The position numbers and the translations under genes were made by a program. From positions 61,218 to 68,563 of the forward strand of contig NHBP01000036.1 in the NCBI GenBank assembly GCA_002168195.1: DNA of 7,346 nt, given 5' to 3'. The notes below the pieces were generated by a model. It worked only from the letters and a program-made list of their open reading frames with translations, was not told the DNA's origin and ran no database searches. Each line of letters begins with the position of its first letter. Position 1 is the stretch's first letter. Shown here piece after piece: positions 1-6,279 of the stretch. This DNA is from Planctomycetaceae bacterium TMED10. Its GTDB lineage: Bacteria > Planctomycetota > Planctomycetia > Pirellulales > UBA7805.

Positions 1-1460
1 CCCGATTCAGCCAGTTTGCGACAGACATCCTCCGGTGACTGCGTGAGTTGCGTATAGAGCACCACAATCCGCTCTCCCTTGCGGACATCGGGAACAGCGG
101 TGACCACCACTTCTTTTTCGTGCTCTTCGTCGTGGTCCCCAAAAAGCAATTCTGTGATTGCGTCCTCGATTTTTAGATGCGGGACCATCTCCCCACCAAT
201 TTTCGAAAAACGACTTTCGCGACCGGTGATCCGAATAAAACCGTCAGCGTCGATTTTGGCGATATCCCCTGTCACATACCACTCTCCGCGCATCACTTCA
301 AACGTCTTTCCAGGATCGTTCAGATAGCCCTTCATCACATTCGGTCCGCGAAAAAGCAACATTCCCTCAGAGCCAGGCTGCAAATCTTCAAAATGCTCGC
401 GATGAACAATTTTGGCGTCGACGCCTGGAATCGGTCGGCCAATCGTCCCCTCACGTACGCCCTCACCCGGATTGCCGCGGGCACGACTTGGCGGAATATT
501 AACTGCAGAAAGAGGTGAAAGTTCGGTGGTTCCATAACCCTCGATCGGACGGATACCAAATTTTTCCTCGACCGCGTCTGCCAGTTCCACCGGCAACCGC
601 TCCGCTCCGGTTACCAGCACATCGACATGTTCAAAGTCCATTGCATTACAACGCCTCCAATAGCCCCGGAGAAACGTGGGTGTAGACAGCACAATAGTGG
701 CCCGGTGCCGGGCGCAAAGCTTGCCTACCTCACGGGCCTCAAGTGGCGAAAAATGATAGATTCCTTTCGGTGGAAGCGTGAGTACCGTCCAGAGAGTAAT
801 TGTATAACCGAACACATGAAAAAATGGCAAAATCCCAAGCAATACGTCTTGCTCGCCGAGATGGACAATTTTATCCACCGCTGCAATGTTTGACCCGATG
901 TTTCCCACCGTGAGCATCACGCCCTTCGGTTCACCCGTCGAACCGGAAGTAAAGATGATAGTAAAAAGATCTTCGTCACTTAAATCAGCAATTCCTAATT
1001 GGCGGGCAAGCAGTCCGATCGGCATCAAAACCGCTTGCAACATTCCAACGATTTTATCCGTCGCCGTGATCTGATCTTTGAAATCTTCCAGATAAACTAT
1101 TTCGGCATCGATGTTCAGGTCAAGCTTTTCCGTCACGCGTCGACTGGTCAGCACGCGTCGGATTCCCGCTTCTGCAATGCAATGATTTAATACATCGGAG
1201 GAAAGAGTGTAGTTCAAATTCACGGGCACTTTGCGACAAAGCGGAATCGCAGCATTCACGACCGCCGAAGGCACCGAGGGTGGCAGAAGCAGTCCCACAC
1301 AACGCTCATCCTCGGTAAATAGTGCCCGAAGTAACGCGCGGCGGAGAACGAGTGTTTTGATGAGCAACCCGCGGCCCGTCAATTCACTACTGAGGTCAGC
1401 CAGTTTGGAACGACTTCCCACGTGGCGACACATCTTTAGAAAAGCGAGGGGCAGATTCAT
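1..1460 (-). CDS. AMP-forming acyl-CoA / acyl-ACP synthetase (ANL superfamily), C-terminal end cut by the window
   Basis: The product should activate a fatty acid with ATP to an acyl-adenylate and pass it to CoA or ACP. The frame is open for 486 codons from the ATG at 1460 and runs off the left edge. The ANL motifs are in order: the P-loop TSGSTGEPKG (residues 171-180), GYGTTE (308-313), and the TGD motif (397-399, invariant Asp399) followed by the hinge region. The segment VTAVPDVRKGERIVVL near the edge resembles the C-terminal lobe of the synthetase half of Aas. The catalytic lysine near the C-terminus lies outside the window. An in-frame TAG just upstream makes 1460 the first ATG, and AGAGG precedes it. 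The N-terminus has no HX4D acyltransferase domain, so if this is an Aas relative it is the ligase half alone. It is transcribed divergently from the kinase. The ANL family call is firm; the substrate (long-chain acyl) is inferred. Confidence 0.9.
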   Translation of the reverse strand, partial: MNLPLAFLKMCRHVGSRSKLADLSSELTGRGLLIKTLVLRRALLRALFTEDERCVGLLLPPSVPSAVVNAAIPLCRKVPVNLNYTLSSDVLNHCIAEAGIRRVLTSRRVTEKLDLNIDAEIVYLEDFKDQITATDKIVGMLQAVLMPIGLLARQLGIADLSDEDLFTIIFTSGSTGEPKGVMLTVGNIGSNIAAVDKIVHLGEQDVLLGILPFFHVFGYTITLWTVLTLPPKGIYHFSPLEAREVGKLCARHRATIVLSTPTFLRGYWRRCNAMDFEHVDVLVTGAERLPVELADAVEEKFGIRPIEGYGTTELSPLSAVNIPPSRARGNPGEGVREGTIGRPIPGVDAKIVHREHFEDLQPGSEGMLLFRGPNVMKGYLNDPGKTFEVMRGEWYVTGDIAKIDADGFIRITGRESRFSKIGGEMVPHLKIEDAITELLFGDHDEEHEKEVVVTAVPDVRKGERIVVLYTQLTQSPEDVCRKLAES

Positions 1461-1527
1461 CGGATGCCTCTACAGCGTTCAGAGTAAGTCCCAAGCATAA
1501 CGGTCGATCGATCAGGAGGGTAGACCA

Positions 1528-1570
1528 AATCGGTACCGATTGCATCCCTTACCGGCGTATGGCACCATAC
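1528..1570. promoter_or_regulatory. Two short palindromes in the divergent synthetase/kinase spacer (candidate operators)
   Basis: AATCGGTACCGATT (1528-1541) is a perfect 14-bp palindrome. GTATGG-CA-CCATAC (1557-1570) is a perfect 6+6 inverted repeat. Both are centred on GG(T/C)ACC, and the centres lie about 29 bp apart, just under three helical turns. Paired sites of this kind between divergent genes could bind a dimeric regulator of the synthetase, the kinase or both. No regulator gene is visible in the window and no convincing -35/-10 pair was found next to them, so the function is inferred from symmetry and position only. Confidence 0.35.
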
Positions 1571-1628
1571 ACGCACGCAAGGGCCCTGAAGATGAACAAG
1601 TGATCGTATCCAGCGAGGAAAAACAGGC

Positions 1629-3098
1629 ATGGCACGCACAGCAAAACCAGAGAAAGCAACCTGGTGTGGTTTCGATTTAAGCACTACCGGCTTGGCACTT
1701 GGCGTTCGTAGTCAAACGGGAAAAGAGGCATATGCACATACGCCTATCCGCGGCGCAACACGCTGGCATGGCCAACCAGCATTCAAACTCGAACAGGTCC
1801 CACGAATGCTGTTGACGTTACTCTCGACGCTTGAAAAACATGGCTGGGAGTTCCGCAAACCCTTGGTCTCGTTTGCCGTACGACAACACGACATGGTTTT
1901 ACTCGGAAAACAAAATCAACTCCTGATGCCTGCATTGAGTTGGCAATGCAATGCGGCCACCGACGAAACTCGCCAATTGACAGAGCGCGGAGCGGATCGG
2001 CAAGTAGGCCGCATTGAACCTCGATTTATCTTACCTAAACTCGCCTGGTCTCTTGCACAGGAACCGACACTAAAAAAAGAACTCGCACAGGTGATGACCA
2101 CCGGTGACTGGATTGCCGAACGTTTGACCGGACGATCGCGATTGAGTACCTCGGACGCGATCAGCAATGGCCTGCTCGACCAGAAGACAAAAAAGCTCGC
2201 TGAAAGTGCAATCCGAAAAGGAAAATTACAAACGAAATGGTTTCCTCGGGTCGTGCAAAGTGGCCGCAGCATTGGCCGCGTGCGCGGGCATGCGTCCGAT
2301 GGAAGCGAACCGGGCTGGCACGACGTCTGTGCCCGTTTGGCAGGTGGACAACTCATCGCATCGCTTGGCGACAATCACGCCACGGGCGTCGGATGCGGTT
2401 TGGCCGAAGGCGACTATAGCACGATCGTCATTTCTGCAGGAACCAGCGGCACCGTCAATCGTGTCTGCCCGCCCCGAGTGGATTTGGCGGGTAACGCGGC
2501 CTGCTTTGAATTCTATAAAGATCGCATGCTGCTAATGATGCTTGCCGATTGCTGTAGTTGGTATGATGCGTTTGTGGACCGTCATGCCTCGAGTTACACT
2601 GGCCATCTCGACCGACTCGACGGCTTGGTCGCCAAAGTCGATTTGGCCACGCTGCATCGAGTGCTTGCCGGCCCGAGTGGTGGCAGTGGACCCCCGAACT
2701 GGAAATTATTTAATGTGGGTGAGCGGGCAGCGAGTGTGCAGGCATCGATCATGCTCGAACTTTTACTTCTCGTTCGCACAATGCTCGCCGAAGCACCTGA
2801 GGCAGGTCCAGTGAAACGGTTTGTGCTCACCGGGGGCTTAAGCCAATCCAGATTCTTTCAACAGGCGTTCAGTTGCGGAGTCGAAATGCTCGTGCCGGGG
2901 GCTGGAGCGGAAATCAGCGATCGCAAGGGTCCGCTGCGATTCCAGACAGCGGCCTACGGCGGACTGCTCAACGCTATGCGAAGCAAAGAGGCAGCGAGGG
3001 CATCTACGCTCTGTCCCACCCGACCAGCGGCTACGGTTCCGGCACGCAAAGAAGCGTATTTGGAATATTTTTTCCGTGCCTCTGGACTTTGCGGCTAG
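1629..3098 (+). CDS. FGGY-family carbohydrate kinase (xylulokinase-like, substrate unknown)
   Basis: A cytoplasmic sugar kinase of the hexokinase/actin fold that would use ATP to phosphorylate a sugar or polyol. Its 489 aa match the usual FGGY length. The N-terminal domain opens with the phosphate-1 loop GFDLSTTG (residues 14-21, Asp16). The C-terminal domain has GDNHATG (247-253) with the expected catalytic base Asp248, the phosphate-2 loop AGTSGT (270-275) and the adenosine-site segment LTGGLSQS (400-407). QHDM (87-90) sits where xylulokinases have their substrate-contacting GQMHG segment. W105-Q-C-N replaces the W-x-D-x-R pattern common in xylulokinases, so the substrate may differ. GAGGA at 1615-1619, nine bases before ATG 1629, supports the start. 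The tail after about residue 450 is Ala/Pro-rich and probably not catalytic. The gene stands alone, between the divergent synthetase and a tRNA gene with its own promoter. The family is clear; the substrate cannot be named. Confidence 0.92.
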   Translation: MARTAKPEKATWCGFDLSTTGLALGVRSQTGKEAYAHTPIRGATRWHGQPAFKLEQVPRMLLTLLSTLEKHGWEFRKPLVSFAVRQHDMVLLGKQNQLLMPALSWQCNAATDETRQLTERGADRQVGRIEPRFILPKLAWSLAQEPTLKKELAQVMTTGDWIAERLTGRSRLSTSDAISNGLLDQKTKKLAESAIRKGKLQTKWFPRVVQSGRSIGRVRGHASDGSEPGWHDVCARLAGGQLIASLGDNHATGVGCGLAEGDYSTIVISAGTSGTVNRVCPPRVDLAGNAACFEFYKDRMLLMMLADCCSWYDAFVDRHASSYTGHLDRLDGLVAKVDLATLHRVLAGPSGGSGPPNWKLFNVGERAASVQASIMLELLLLVRTMLAEAPEAGPVKRFVLTGGLSQSRFFQQAFSCGVEMLVPGAGAEISDRKGPLRFQTAAYGGLLNAMRSKEAARASTLCPTRPAATVPARKEAYLEYFFRASGLCG

Positions 3099-3128
3099 CG
3101 GTAGCAGTTGACCGAATCGCCCGGTTAC

Positions 3129-3156
3129 TGGACAGTGTGTTAACGACGTTTACAAT
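3129..3156 (+). promoter_or_regulatory. Sigma-70-type promoter of the tRNA-Ala gene
   Basis: TGGACA (3129-3134, 5 of 6 matches to TTGACA), a 16-nt spacer and TACAAT (3151-3156, 5 of 6 matches to TATAAT). Transcription would begin near 3163, about ten bases before the mature tRNA 5' end. No terminator is visible between the kinase stop at 3098 and this site, so read-through from the kinase is also possible. Confidence 0.65.
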
Positions 3157-3172
3157 GGGCAATTCGGTCATT

Positions 3173-3245
3173 GGGGCGGTAGCTCAGTTGGGAGAGCGCT
3201 GCGTTCGCAATGCAGAGGTCGGGAGTTCGACTCTCCTCCGCTCCA
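3173..3245 (+). tRNA. tRNA-Ala, anticodon CGC
   Basis: All four arms fold. The 7-bp acceptor stem is GGGGCGG with CCGCTCC and includes the G3:U70 wobble that identifies tRNA-Ala. The D arm is GCTC/GAGC. The anticodon stem is CTGCG/TGCAG with loop TTCGCAA, which places CGC at 34-36 to read GCG. The variable loop is five bases, and the T arm is GGGAG/CTCCT around TTCGACT. The discriminator is A at 3245. CCA is not encoded and must be added after transcription. A T-rich run (3246-3256) follows immediately and may help termination. Length is 73 nt. Confidence 0.97.
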
Positions 3246-3277
3246 CTTTCTTTTTTCCCAAAATCGGAATGCGGGTT

Positions 3278-3298
3278 CCGGCCGAATGAGAAGGCCGG
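3278..3298. repeat. Hairpin, 6-bp GC stem with 9-nt loop
   Basis: CCGGCC (3278-3283) pairs with GGCCGG (3293-3298) around GAATGAGAA. It lies about 30 bases downstream of the tRNA. No T tract follows on either strand, so it is not a typical intrinsic terminator. It might be a processing or mRNA-end structure of the tRNA transcript, or chance. Confidence 0.45.
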
Positions 3299-3357
3299 CT
3301 TAAAAGAGGATGCGTTAAAATTCTTCAAGCGGTCGTGCGTCGCCGGGGTTCGAGTGG

Positions 3358-3376
3358 CAAAAGAGCTGCTCTTTTG
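3358..3376. repeat. Hairpin, perfect 8-bp stem with 3-nt loop
   Basis: CAAAAGAG (3358-3365) and CTCTTTTG (3369-3376) flank CTG. The near-continuous symmetry (CAAAAGAGC-T-GCTCTTTTG) makes it the clearest short inverted repeat in the spacer. The bases after it (TGAAACGG) are not T-rich, so terminator function on the plus strand is not supported beyond the T4 inside the stem. It could be a transcript-end structure or a protein-binding palindrome. Confidence 0.5.
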
Positions 3377-3455
3377 TGAAACGGTGGCGAAACAGGCGAA
3401 ACGCAATCCTCGATCTTTCACTCGCAAAAATCGTAGGCCGCCTGTTCGCAAAGCG

Positions 3456-3559
3456 CCGGGCAACAAAAGTCGATTTTTCTCGAGTCCGGGAAACTCACGC
3501 CAATGAACCCACGCATCTAAAAACGATTTCATTGCTAGCGTTGGCAATCTGTTGCCCGG
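3456..3559. repeat. Inverted repeat, 10-bp arms 84 nt apart
   Basis: CCGGGCAACA (3456-3465) and TGTTGCCCGG (3550-3559) are exact reverse complements. A second pair, AACAGGCG (3391-3398) and CGCCTGTT (3439-3446), lies just upstream. Together they would let RNA from this stretch fold into two successive stem-loop domains. There is no transposase or flanking target duplication to suggest a transposon end. Confidence 0.4.
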
Positions 3560-3670
3560 TTGCTGATGCTTCGATCCAGACGATCGTTGCGTTGTTGCGT
3601 TATAGGAGAGGCCAAACGCGGCATGGTTCATTACTAATTTCTGATTGCTAGCAAGCAGTGCTGATCGGCA

Positions 3671-3700
3671 TTGACACATTTTTACTTTTCGCCCTATTCT
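3671..3700 (+). promoter_or_regulatory. Candidate promoter of the glycan operon
   Basis: A perfect TTGACA (3671-3676), an 18-nt spacer and TATTCT (3695-3700, 4 of 6 matches). This is the best sigma-70-type pair upstream of the cupin gene and would start transcription near 3707, leaving a leader of about 230 nt. AATAAT at 3858-3863 is closer to the gene but has no matching -35 element, so it is the weaker alternative. Confidence 0.45.
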
Positions 3701-3734
3701 CTGCATCCTAGCCGCGTGGCATACCCTTTTTTTG

Positions 3735-3813
3735 GCTATCGCGAATGTGATATTCGGCAGTTGCTAAGCTTGCAGAAGCGACCTTTTTTCGATCCGTCAT
3801 TTCGGCCGATAGC
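3735..3813 (+). other. Possible structured leader of the glycan operon
   Basis: GCTATCG (3735-3741) can pair with CGATAGC (3807-3813). Directly inside lies the hairpin CGAAT-GTGAT-ATTCG (3742-3756), then a small GCTT-GCAG-AAGC hairpin (3768-3779). Together they would form a three-way junction in the 5' untranslated region implied by the promoter at 3671-3700. It matches no riboswitch class that I recognise. The stems are short and could arise by chance. Confidence 0.22.
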
Positions 3814-3936
3814 GTAAGTGCCTCAATCTTTTCAAAAAGCGCATGCACCTTTTAGCAAATAATAGATTCTCCAATCCTGCCATTTACAACCTGACCTTTG
3901 GTCCATCTATGAAGCCACATCGCTTGGAGGTGTTCA

Positions 3937-4350
3937 ATGGCTGTTGAGTCGGTTGAATTCAATGGAATTTGTTATGCTGAGATCATCTGGGCGGATACAA
4001 AGGTTGAGCAGACCACGTTTTATTCGCCCGCTGAATCCTCTTTTCAATTTGGCTTATTGGCTCACAAAGCCGGTTTTGTAGAAGCTCCTCACTATCACAA
4101 GCCGTTTACTCGAACGATCGACGATTTGCAGCAGATGTTTGTCGTGCAGCGAGGGGTCGTGGCGGTCGAACTTTTTGCCGATAACGGTGACCAATTACGC
4201 GAGATCGTGTTGCGACAGGGTGATGCGATCGTATTGATCCATGGCATCCACGCCATTCGAGTCATCGAGGACATGCAGTGCGTATCGGTAAAGCAAGGAC
4301 CTTTTTTAGGAATGGAAAACGACAAAGTTTTTGTTGGAAACAATCAATGA
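3937..4350 (+). CDS. Small cupin protein of polysaccharide clusters, function unknown
   Basis: A 137-aa single-domain cupin, probably cytoplasmic. Cupin motif 1 is recognisable as H52-Y-H54 followed by an unusually long gap and Q66-x6-G73, where classical cupins carry Glu. Motif 2 is G95-D-A-I-V-L-I-H-G-I-H105. H52, H54 and H105 could bind a metal. The C-terminal VKQGPFLG-x-x-DKVF signature belongs to a cupin family that I recall from O-antigen and exopolysaccharide clusters beside DegT aminotransferases and methyltransferases; its reaction is not established to my knowledge. It might epimerise or isomerise a keto-sugar nucleotide, as RmlC- and FdtA-type cupins do, or act on a substituent. 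A strong GGAGG (3926-3930) six bases before the ATG fixes the start. It is the first gene of the operon, and its TGA overlaps the next ATG as ATGA, so the aminotransferase is probably translationally coupled to it. Confidence 0.85.
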   Translation: MAVESVEFNGICYAEIIWADTKVEQTTFYSPAESSFQFGLLAHKAGFVEAPHYHKPFTRTIDDLQQMFVVQRGVVAVELFADNGDQLREIVLRQGDAIVLIHGIHAIRVIEDMQCVSVKQGPFLGMENDKVFVGNNQ

Positions 4351-5471
4351 TTCCTGTTTTCGAACCCAAGATCGGCGCCGAAGAAATCAGCCGCGTTGTC
4401 GAAGCGCTGGAGCGTGGCGAGATATCGGGCTCTTTTGGAGAGGCCATACCAGATTTTGAATCGCAGTTTGCCGAATACTGTGACTGTCGTCATGCGGTCG
4501 CAGTAAGCAGTGGAACAACTGCGTTGCATCTGGCGGTTGCTGCTGCAGAAATTGGCGATGGGGACGAGGTACTGGTCAGTGCATCAACGAATATTGCAAC
4601 AGCACTGGCGGTGCATCATCAGGGAGCGGTTACAGTTCCTGTCGATTCGGAAGAGCAGACCTGGAACCTCGATTTAGAAAAACTCGAGTCGCTGATCACA
4701 CCGCGCACTCGCGCAATTATTCCTGTTCATTTGTTTGGGCATCCGGTCGACATGGATCGCCTACGCGTCATTGCTGACCGTCATGACTTGTTGATTATTG
4801 AGGATGCTGCCGAGGCGCATGGGGCAACCTGTCGCGGACGCAAAGTAGGATCGTTCGGCGATATGGCCTGCTTTAGCTTCTATGCCAATAAAGTCATTAC
4901 GACGGGTGAGGGGGGCATGGTCACCACCAATGATGATGCGCTGGCCGCGCGGTTACGTTTACTGCGAAATCTCGCATTCACGAAACCGAGATTTCGGCAT
5001 GAGCTTGCGGGGTTCAATTTCCGCATGACTGGCTATCAGGCCGGGATGGGCCTTGCGCAGTTAGACAAAATTGAAAATATTATCGCGCAAAAACGCCAGG
5101 TCGCAGCCACCTACCGAGAGTTCTTGTCCGGCACAGCGGGCATCCAATTCCCAGCGGAAGCAGCGTGGGCTCGTAATGTGTATTGGATGGTTTGCGTTGT
5201 GGTAGGTACTGAATTCGGAATATCGCGAGATCATTTGGCCGACACGTTACGGAATGACGGCATTGATACCCGCACATTTTTTTGTCCCATGAATCAGCAA
5301 CCCTGTCTACGACTTCCCGAAAGCGGTCCGCCTTCCTGTCCGGTAGCAGACCGATTGTGGGAATCAGGTTTATATCTGCCCTCCACAAATGATCTGCCCA
5401 CCGAGACTATCGCTTGGATTTGCGAGCGGGTTCAAGCCGCAGGACAACAGCAGAGGAGAGCCGCAGCATGA
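4347..5471 (+). CDS. DegT/DnrJ/EryC1/StrS sugar aminotransferase, GDP-perosamine synthase-like
   Basis: A PLP enzyme that moves an amino group, typically from glutamate, onto a keto-sugar nucleotide. The 374 aa are normal for the family. Visible landmarks are SSGTTALHL (residues 54-62, PLP phosphate contact), E152-D153-A-A-E-A-H-G with Asp153 facing the pyridine nitrogen, and SFYANKVITTGEGGM with Lys182 as the Schiff-base lysine. The EDAAEA and NK-ITTGEGGM wording recalls GDP-perosamine synthases (C4 amination of GDP-4-keto-6-deoxymannose), but the sugar is inferred. An in-frame ATG exists at 4278, inside the cupin gene. The start at 4347 is preferred because it begins with the family's usual MIPVFEP, has GGAAA at 4336-4340 and overlaps the cupin stop as ATGA. 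The gene ends in another ATGA overlap with the methyltransferase. No GDP-mannose dehydratase is in the window, so the substrate must come from elsewhere. Confidence 0.93.
   Translation: MIPVFEPKIGAEEISRVVEALERGEISGSFGEAIPDFESQFAEYCDCRHAVAVSSGTTALHLAVAAAEIGDGDEVLVSASTNIATALAVHHQGAVTVPVDSEEQTWNLDLEKLESLITPRTRAIIPVHLFGHPVDMDRLRVIADRHDLLIIEDAAEAHGATCRGRKVGSFGDMACFSFYANKVITTGEGGMVTTNDDALAARLRLLRNLAFTKPRFRHELAGFNFRMTGYQAGMGLAQLDKIENIIAQKRQVAATYREFLSGTAGIQFPAEAAWARNVYWMVCVVVGTEFGISRDHLADTLRNDGIDTRTFFCPMNQQPCLRLPESGPPSCPVADRLWESGLYLPSTNDLPTETIAWICERVQAAGQQQRRAAA
5454..5470 (+). promoter_or_regulatory. Ribosome binding site and ATGA overlap that set the methyltransferase start
   Basis: AGGAGA (5454-5459) lies eight bases before ATG 5468, inside the last codons of the aminotransferase gene, whose TGA (5469-5471) shares bases with this ATG. 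The arrangement argues for translational coupling and against the longer in-frame start at 5414. Confidence 0.75.
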
Positions 5472-6256
5472 GTTCCTACATCGGTCGGCATGCGGAGTTG
5501 TATGACCTGTTTTACGCAGAAAAAGATTATGCGGGCGAAGCTGCATTTGTCGATCAATGCGTGCATGCAAATGGCGGGAATAGAAGAGGGCCCATGCTGG
5601 AACTCGCTTGTGGAACCGGTCGACACGCGGTTGAATTTGGTCGTTTAGGTTATGATGTCGTTGCCACCGACTATTCTGAAGACATGTTGGCGCAAGCAAA
5701 AGCACGAAGCCACCGAGAGGGTTCGGGGGCGGCGTTTCAGCAGGCCGACATGCGGGAAGTTAATCTGGCCGGTCAGCGATTCGATACGGCTGTCTGCCTC
5801 TTCGATTCGATCGGTTACGTCCAAACGAATGATGCCGTCCGTGAAGTGTTGCTTGGCGTCTGGGAGCATCTCAATGCGGGTGGCTTGTTTGTTTTTGAAT
5901 ATTGGCATGCGGCAGCCATGTTGGTCGGATACGATCCGGTGCGGGTCAAACGCTGGTCCACCGACAGCGGTCAGATCATACGCATCTCAGAAACTTCAGT
6001 GGATACGGCGAGTCAAACCTGCCGGGTCGATTACACTATTTACGAACTCCGACCCGACAATTCTTATACGGAGATCCGTGAAAGCCAGGTCAACCGTTTT
6101 TTTCTCGTCCAGGAAATGTCGGTGTTGTTGAAGTCGGCGGGATTCGAACTACTACGCTGCCATGCCGGTTTTTTTGATGACGAAAATATCGATGAAAATA
6201 CCTGGCATGTCGTTGCGGTGGCAAGAAAAGCGGACCGTGCGGCGATGACTGCATGA
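5468..6256 (+). CDS. Class I SAM-dependent methyltransferase, TylM1/DesVI-like (probable amino-sugar methylase)
   Basis: A 262-aa cytoplasmic Rossmann-fold methyltransferase. Motif I is LELACGTGRH (residues 44-53). The acidic residue ending strand 2 is Asp68 in ATDYSEDM, followed by QADMR (92-96) and FDTAVCLFDSIGYV (105-118). The N-terminal AELYDLFY-x-x-KDY and the DMR/FDSIG segments recall TylM1 and DesVI, which N,N-dimethylate amino-deoxysugar nucleotides. That resemblance is from memory and needs an alignment. Placed directly after a sugar aminotransferase, it most likely methylates the new amine, although O- or C-methylation is not excluded. An upstream in-frame ATG at 5414 lies inside the aminotransferase gene. 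The start at 5468 is chosen because GGAGAG sits just upstream, the ATG overlaps the aminotransferase stop as ATGA, and the conserved region begins there. The glycosyltransferase start follows after 23 bases. Confidence 0.9.
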   Translation: MSSYIGRHAELYDLFYAEKDYAGEAAFVDQCVHANGGNRRGPMLELACGTGRHAVEFGRLGYDVVATDYSEDMLAQAKARSHREGSGAAFQQADMREVNLAGQRFDTAVCLFDSIGYVQTNDAVREVLLGVWEHLNAGGLFVFEYWHAAAMLVGYDPVRVKRWSTDSGQIIRISETSVDTASQTCRVDYTIYELRPDNSYTEIRESQVNRFFLVQEMSVLLKSAGFELLRCHAGFFDDENIDENTWHVVAVARKADRAAMTA

Positions 6257-6279
6257 GAACCTAACGATCGGGAAGAACT

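Larger units (their letters stand above)
3246..3936. other. Long intergenic stretch without a convincing protein gene
   Basis: About 690 bp between the tRNA and the glycan operon. Frames here are short, lack ribosome binding sites and show no recognisable protein motif. The stretch contains a T-rich run after the tRNA, two compact hairpins (3278-3298 and 3358-3376), longer-range inverted repeats (3391-3398 with 3439-3446, and 3456-3465 with 3550-3559), a tandem GTTGCGTT pair (3586-3601), two copies of ATTGCTAGC (3531-3539 and 3644-3652), a candidate promoter (3671-3700) and the operon leader. No integrase, transposase or copy of the tRNA 3' end was found, so nothing supports a mobile-element boundary here. 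Confidence 0.7.

Noticed and set aside
79..518. Plus-strand frames opposite the synthetase
   Set aside because: They are shadows: the minus strand has a continuous frame with ordered ANL motifs across the same bases.
3175..3182. GGCGGTAG, identical to the core of the ops element that recruits RfaH to polysaccharide operons
   Set aside because: It is the 5' end of the tRNA-Ala acceptor and D arm, and the octamer is expected there. No JUMPstart sequence accompanies it and the operon is over 700 bp away.
3340..3358. GGGGTTCGAGT resembling a tRNA T-loop, a possible tRNA remnant or attachment-site copy
   Set aside because: The match to the tRNA-Ala T arm is only a few bases around GTTCGA, with no acceptor sequence or integrase, so chance explains it.
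3210..3506. Plus-strand frame overlapping the tRNA
   Set aside because: It begins inside the tRNA gene and has no ribosome binding site or protein-like features.
3376..3651. Plus-strand frame of about 91 codons with a GTG start and a hydrophobic stretch
   Set aside because: The GTG lies in the tail of a hairpin, has no ribosome binding site, and the protein has no recognisable motif or family resemblance.
3711..3733. GCCGCGTGGC followed by a T run, a possible attenuator or terminator just after the putative start site
   Set aside because: The stem would be three or four pairs and the T run is separated from it, too weak for an intrinsic terminator.
3173..3936. Genomic-island boundary at the tRNA
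   Set aside because: No integrase, transposase or direct repeat of the tRNA 3' end is present in the window. The right-hand boundary is not visible, so the idea cannot be supported.
4278..4346. N-terminal extension of the aminotransferase by 23 codons
   Set aside because: It lies inside the cupin gene, has unrelated basic composition and precedes the family's conserved MIPVFEP start.
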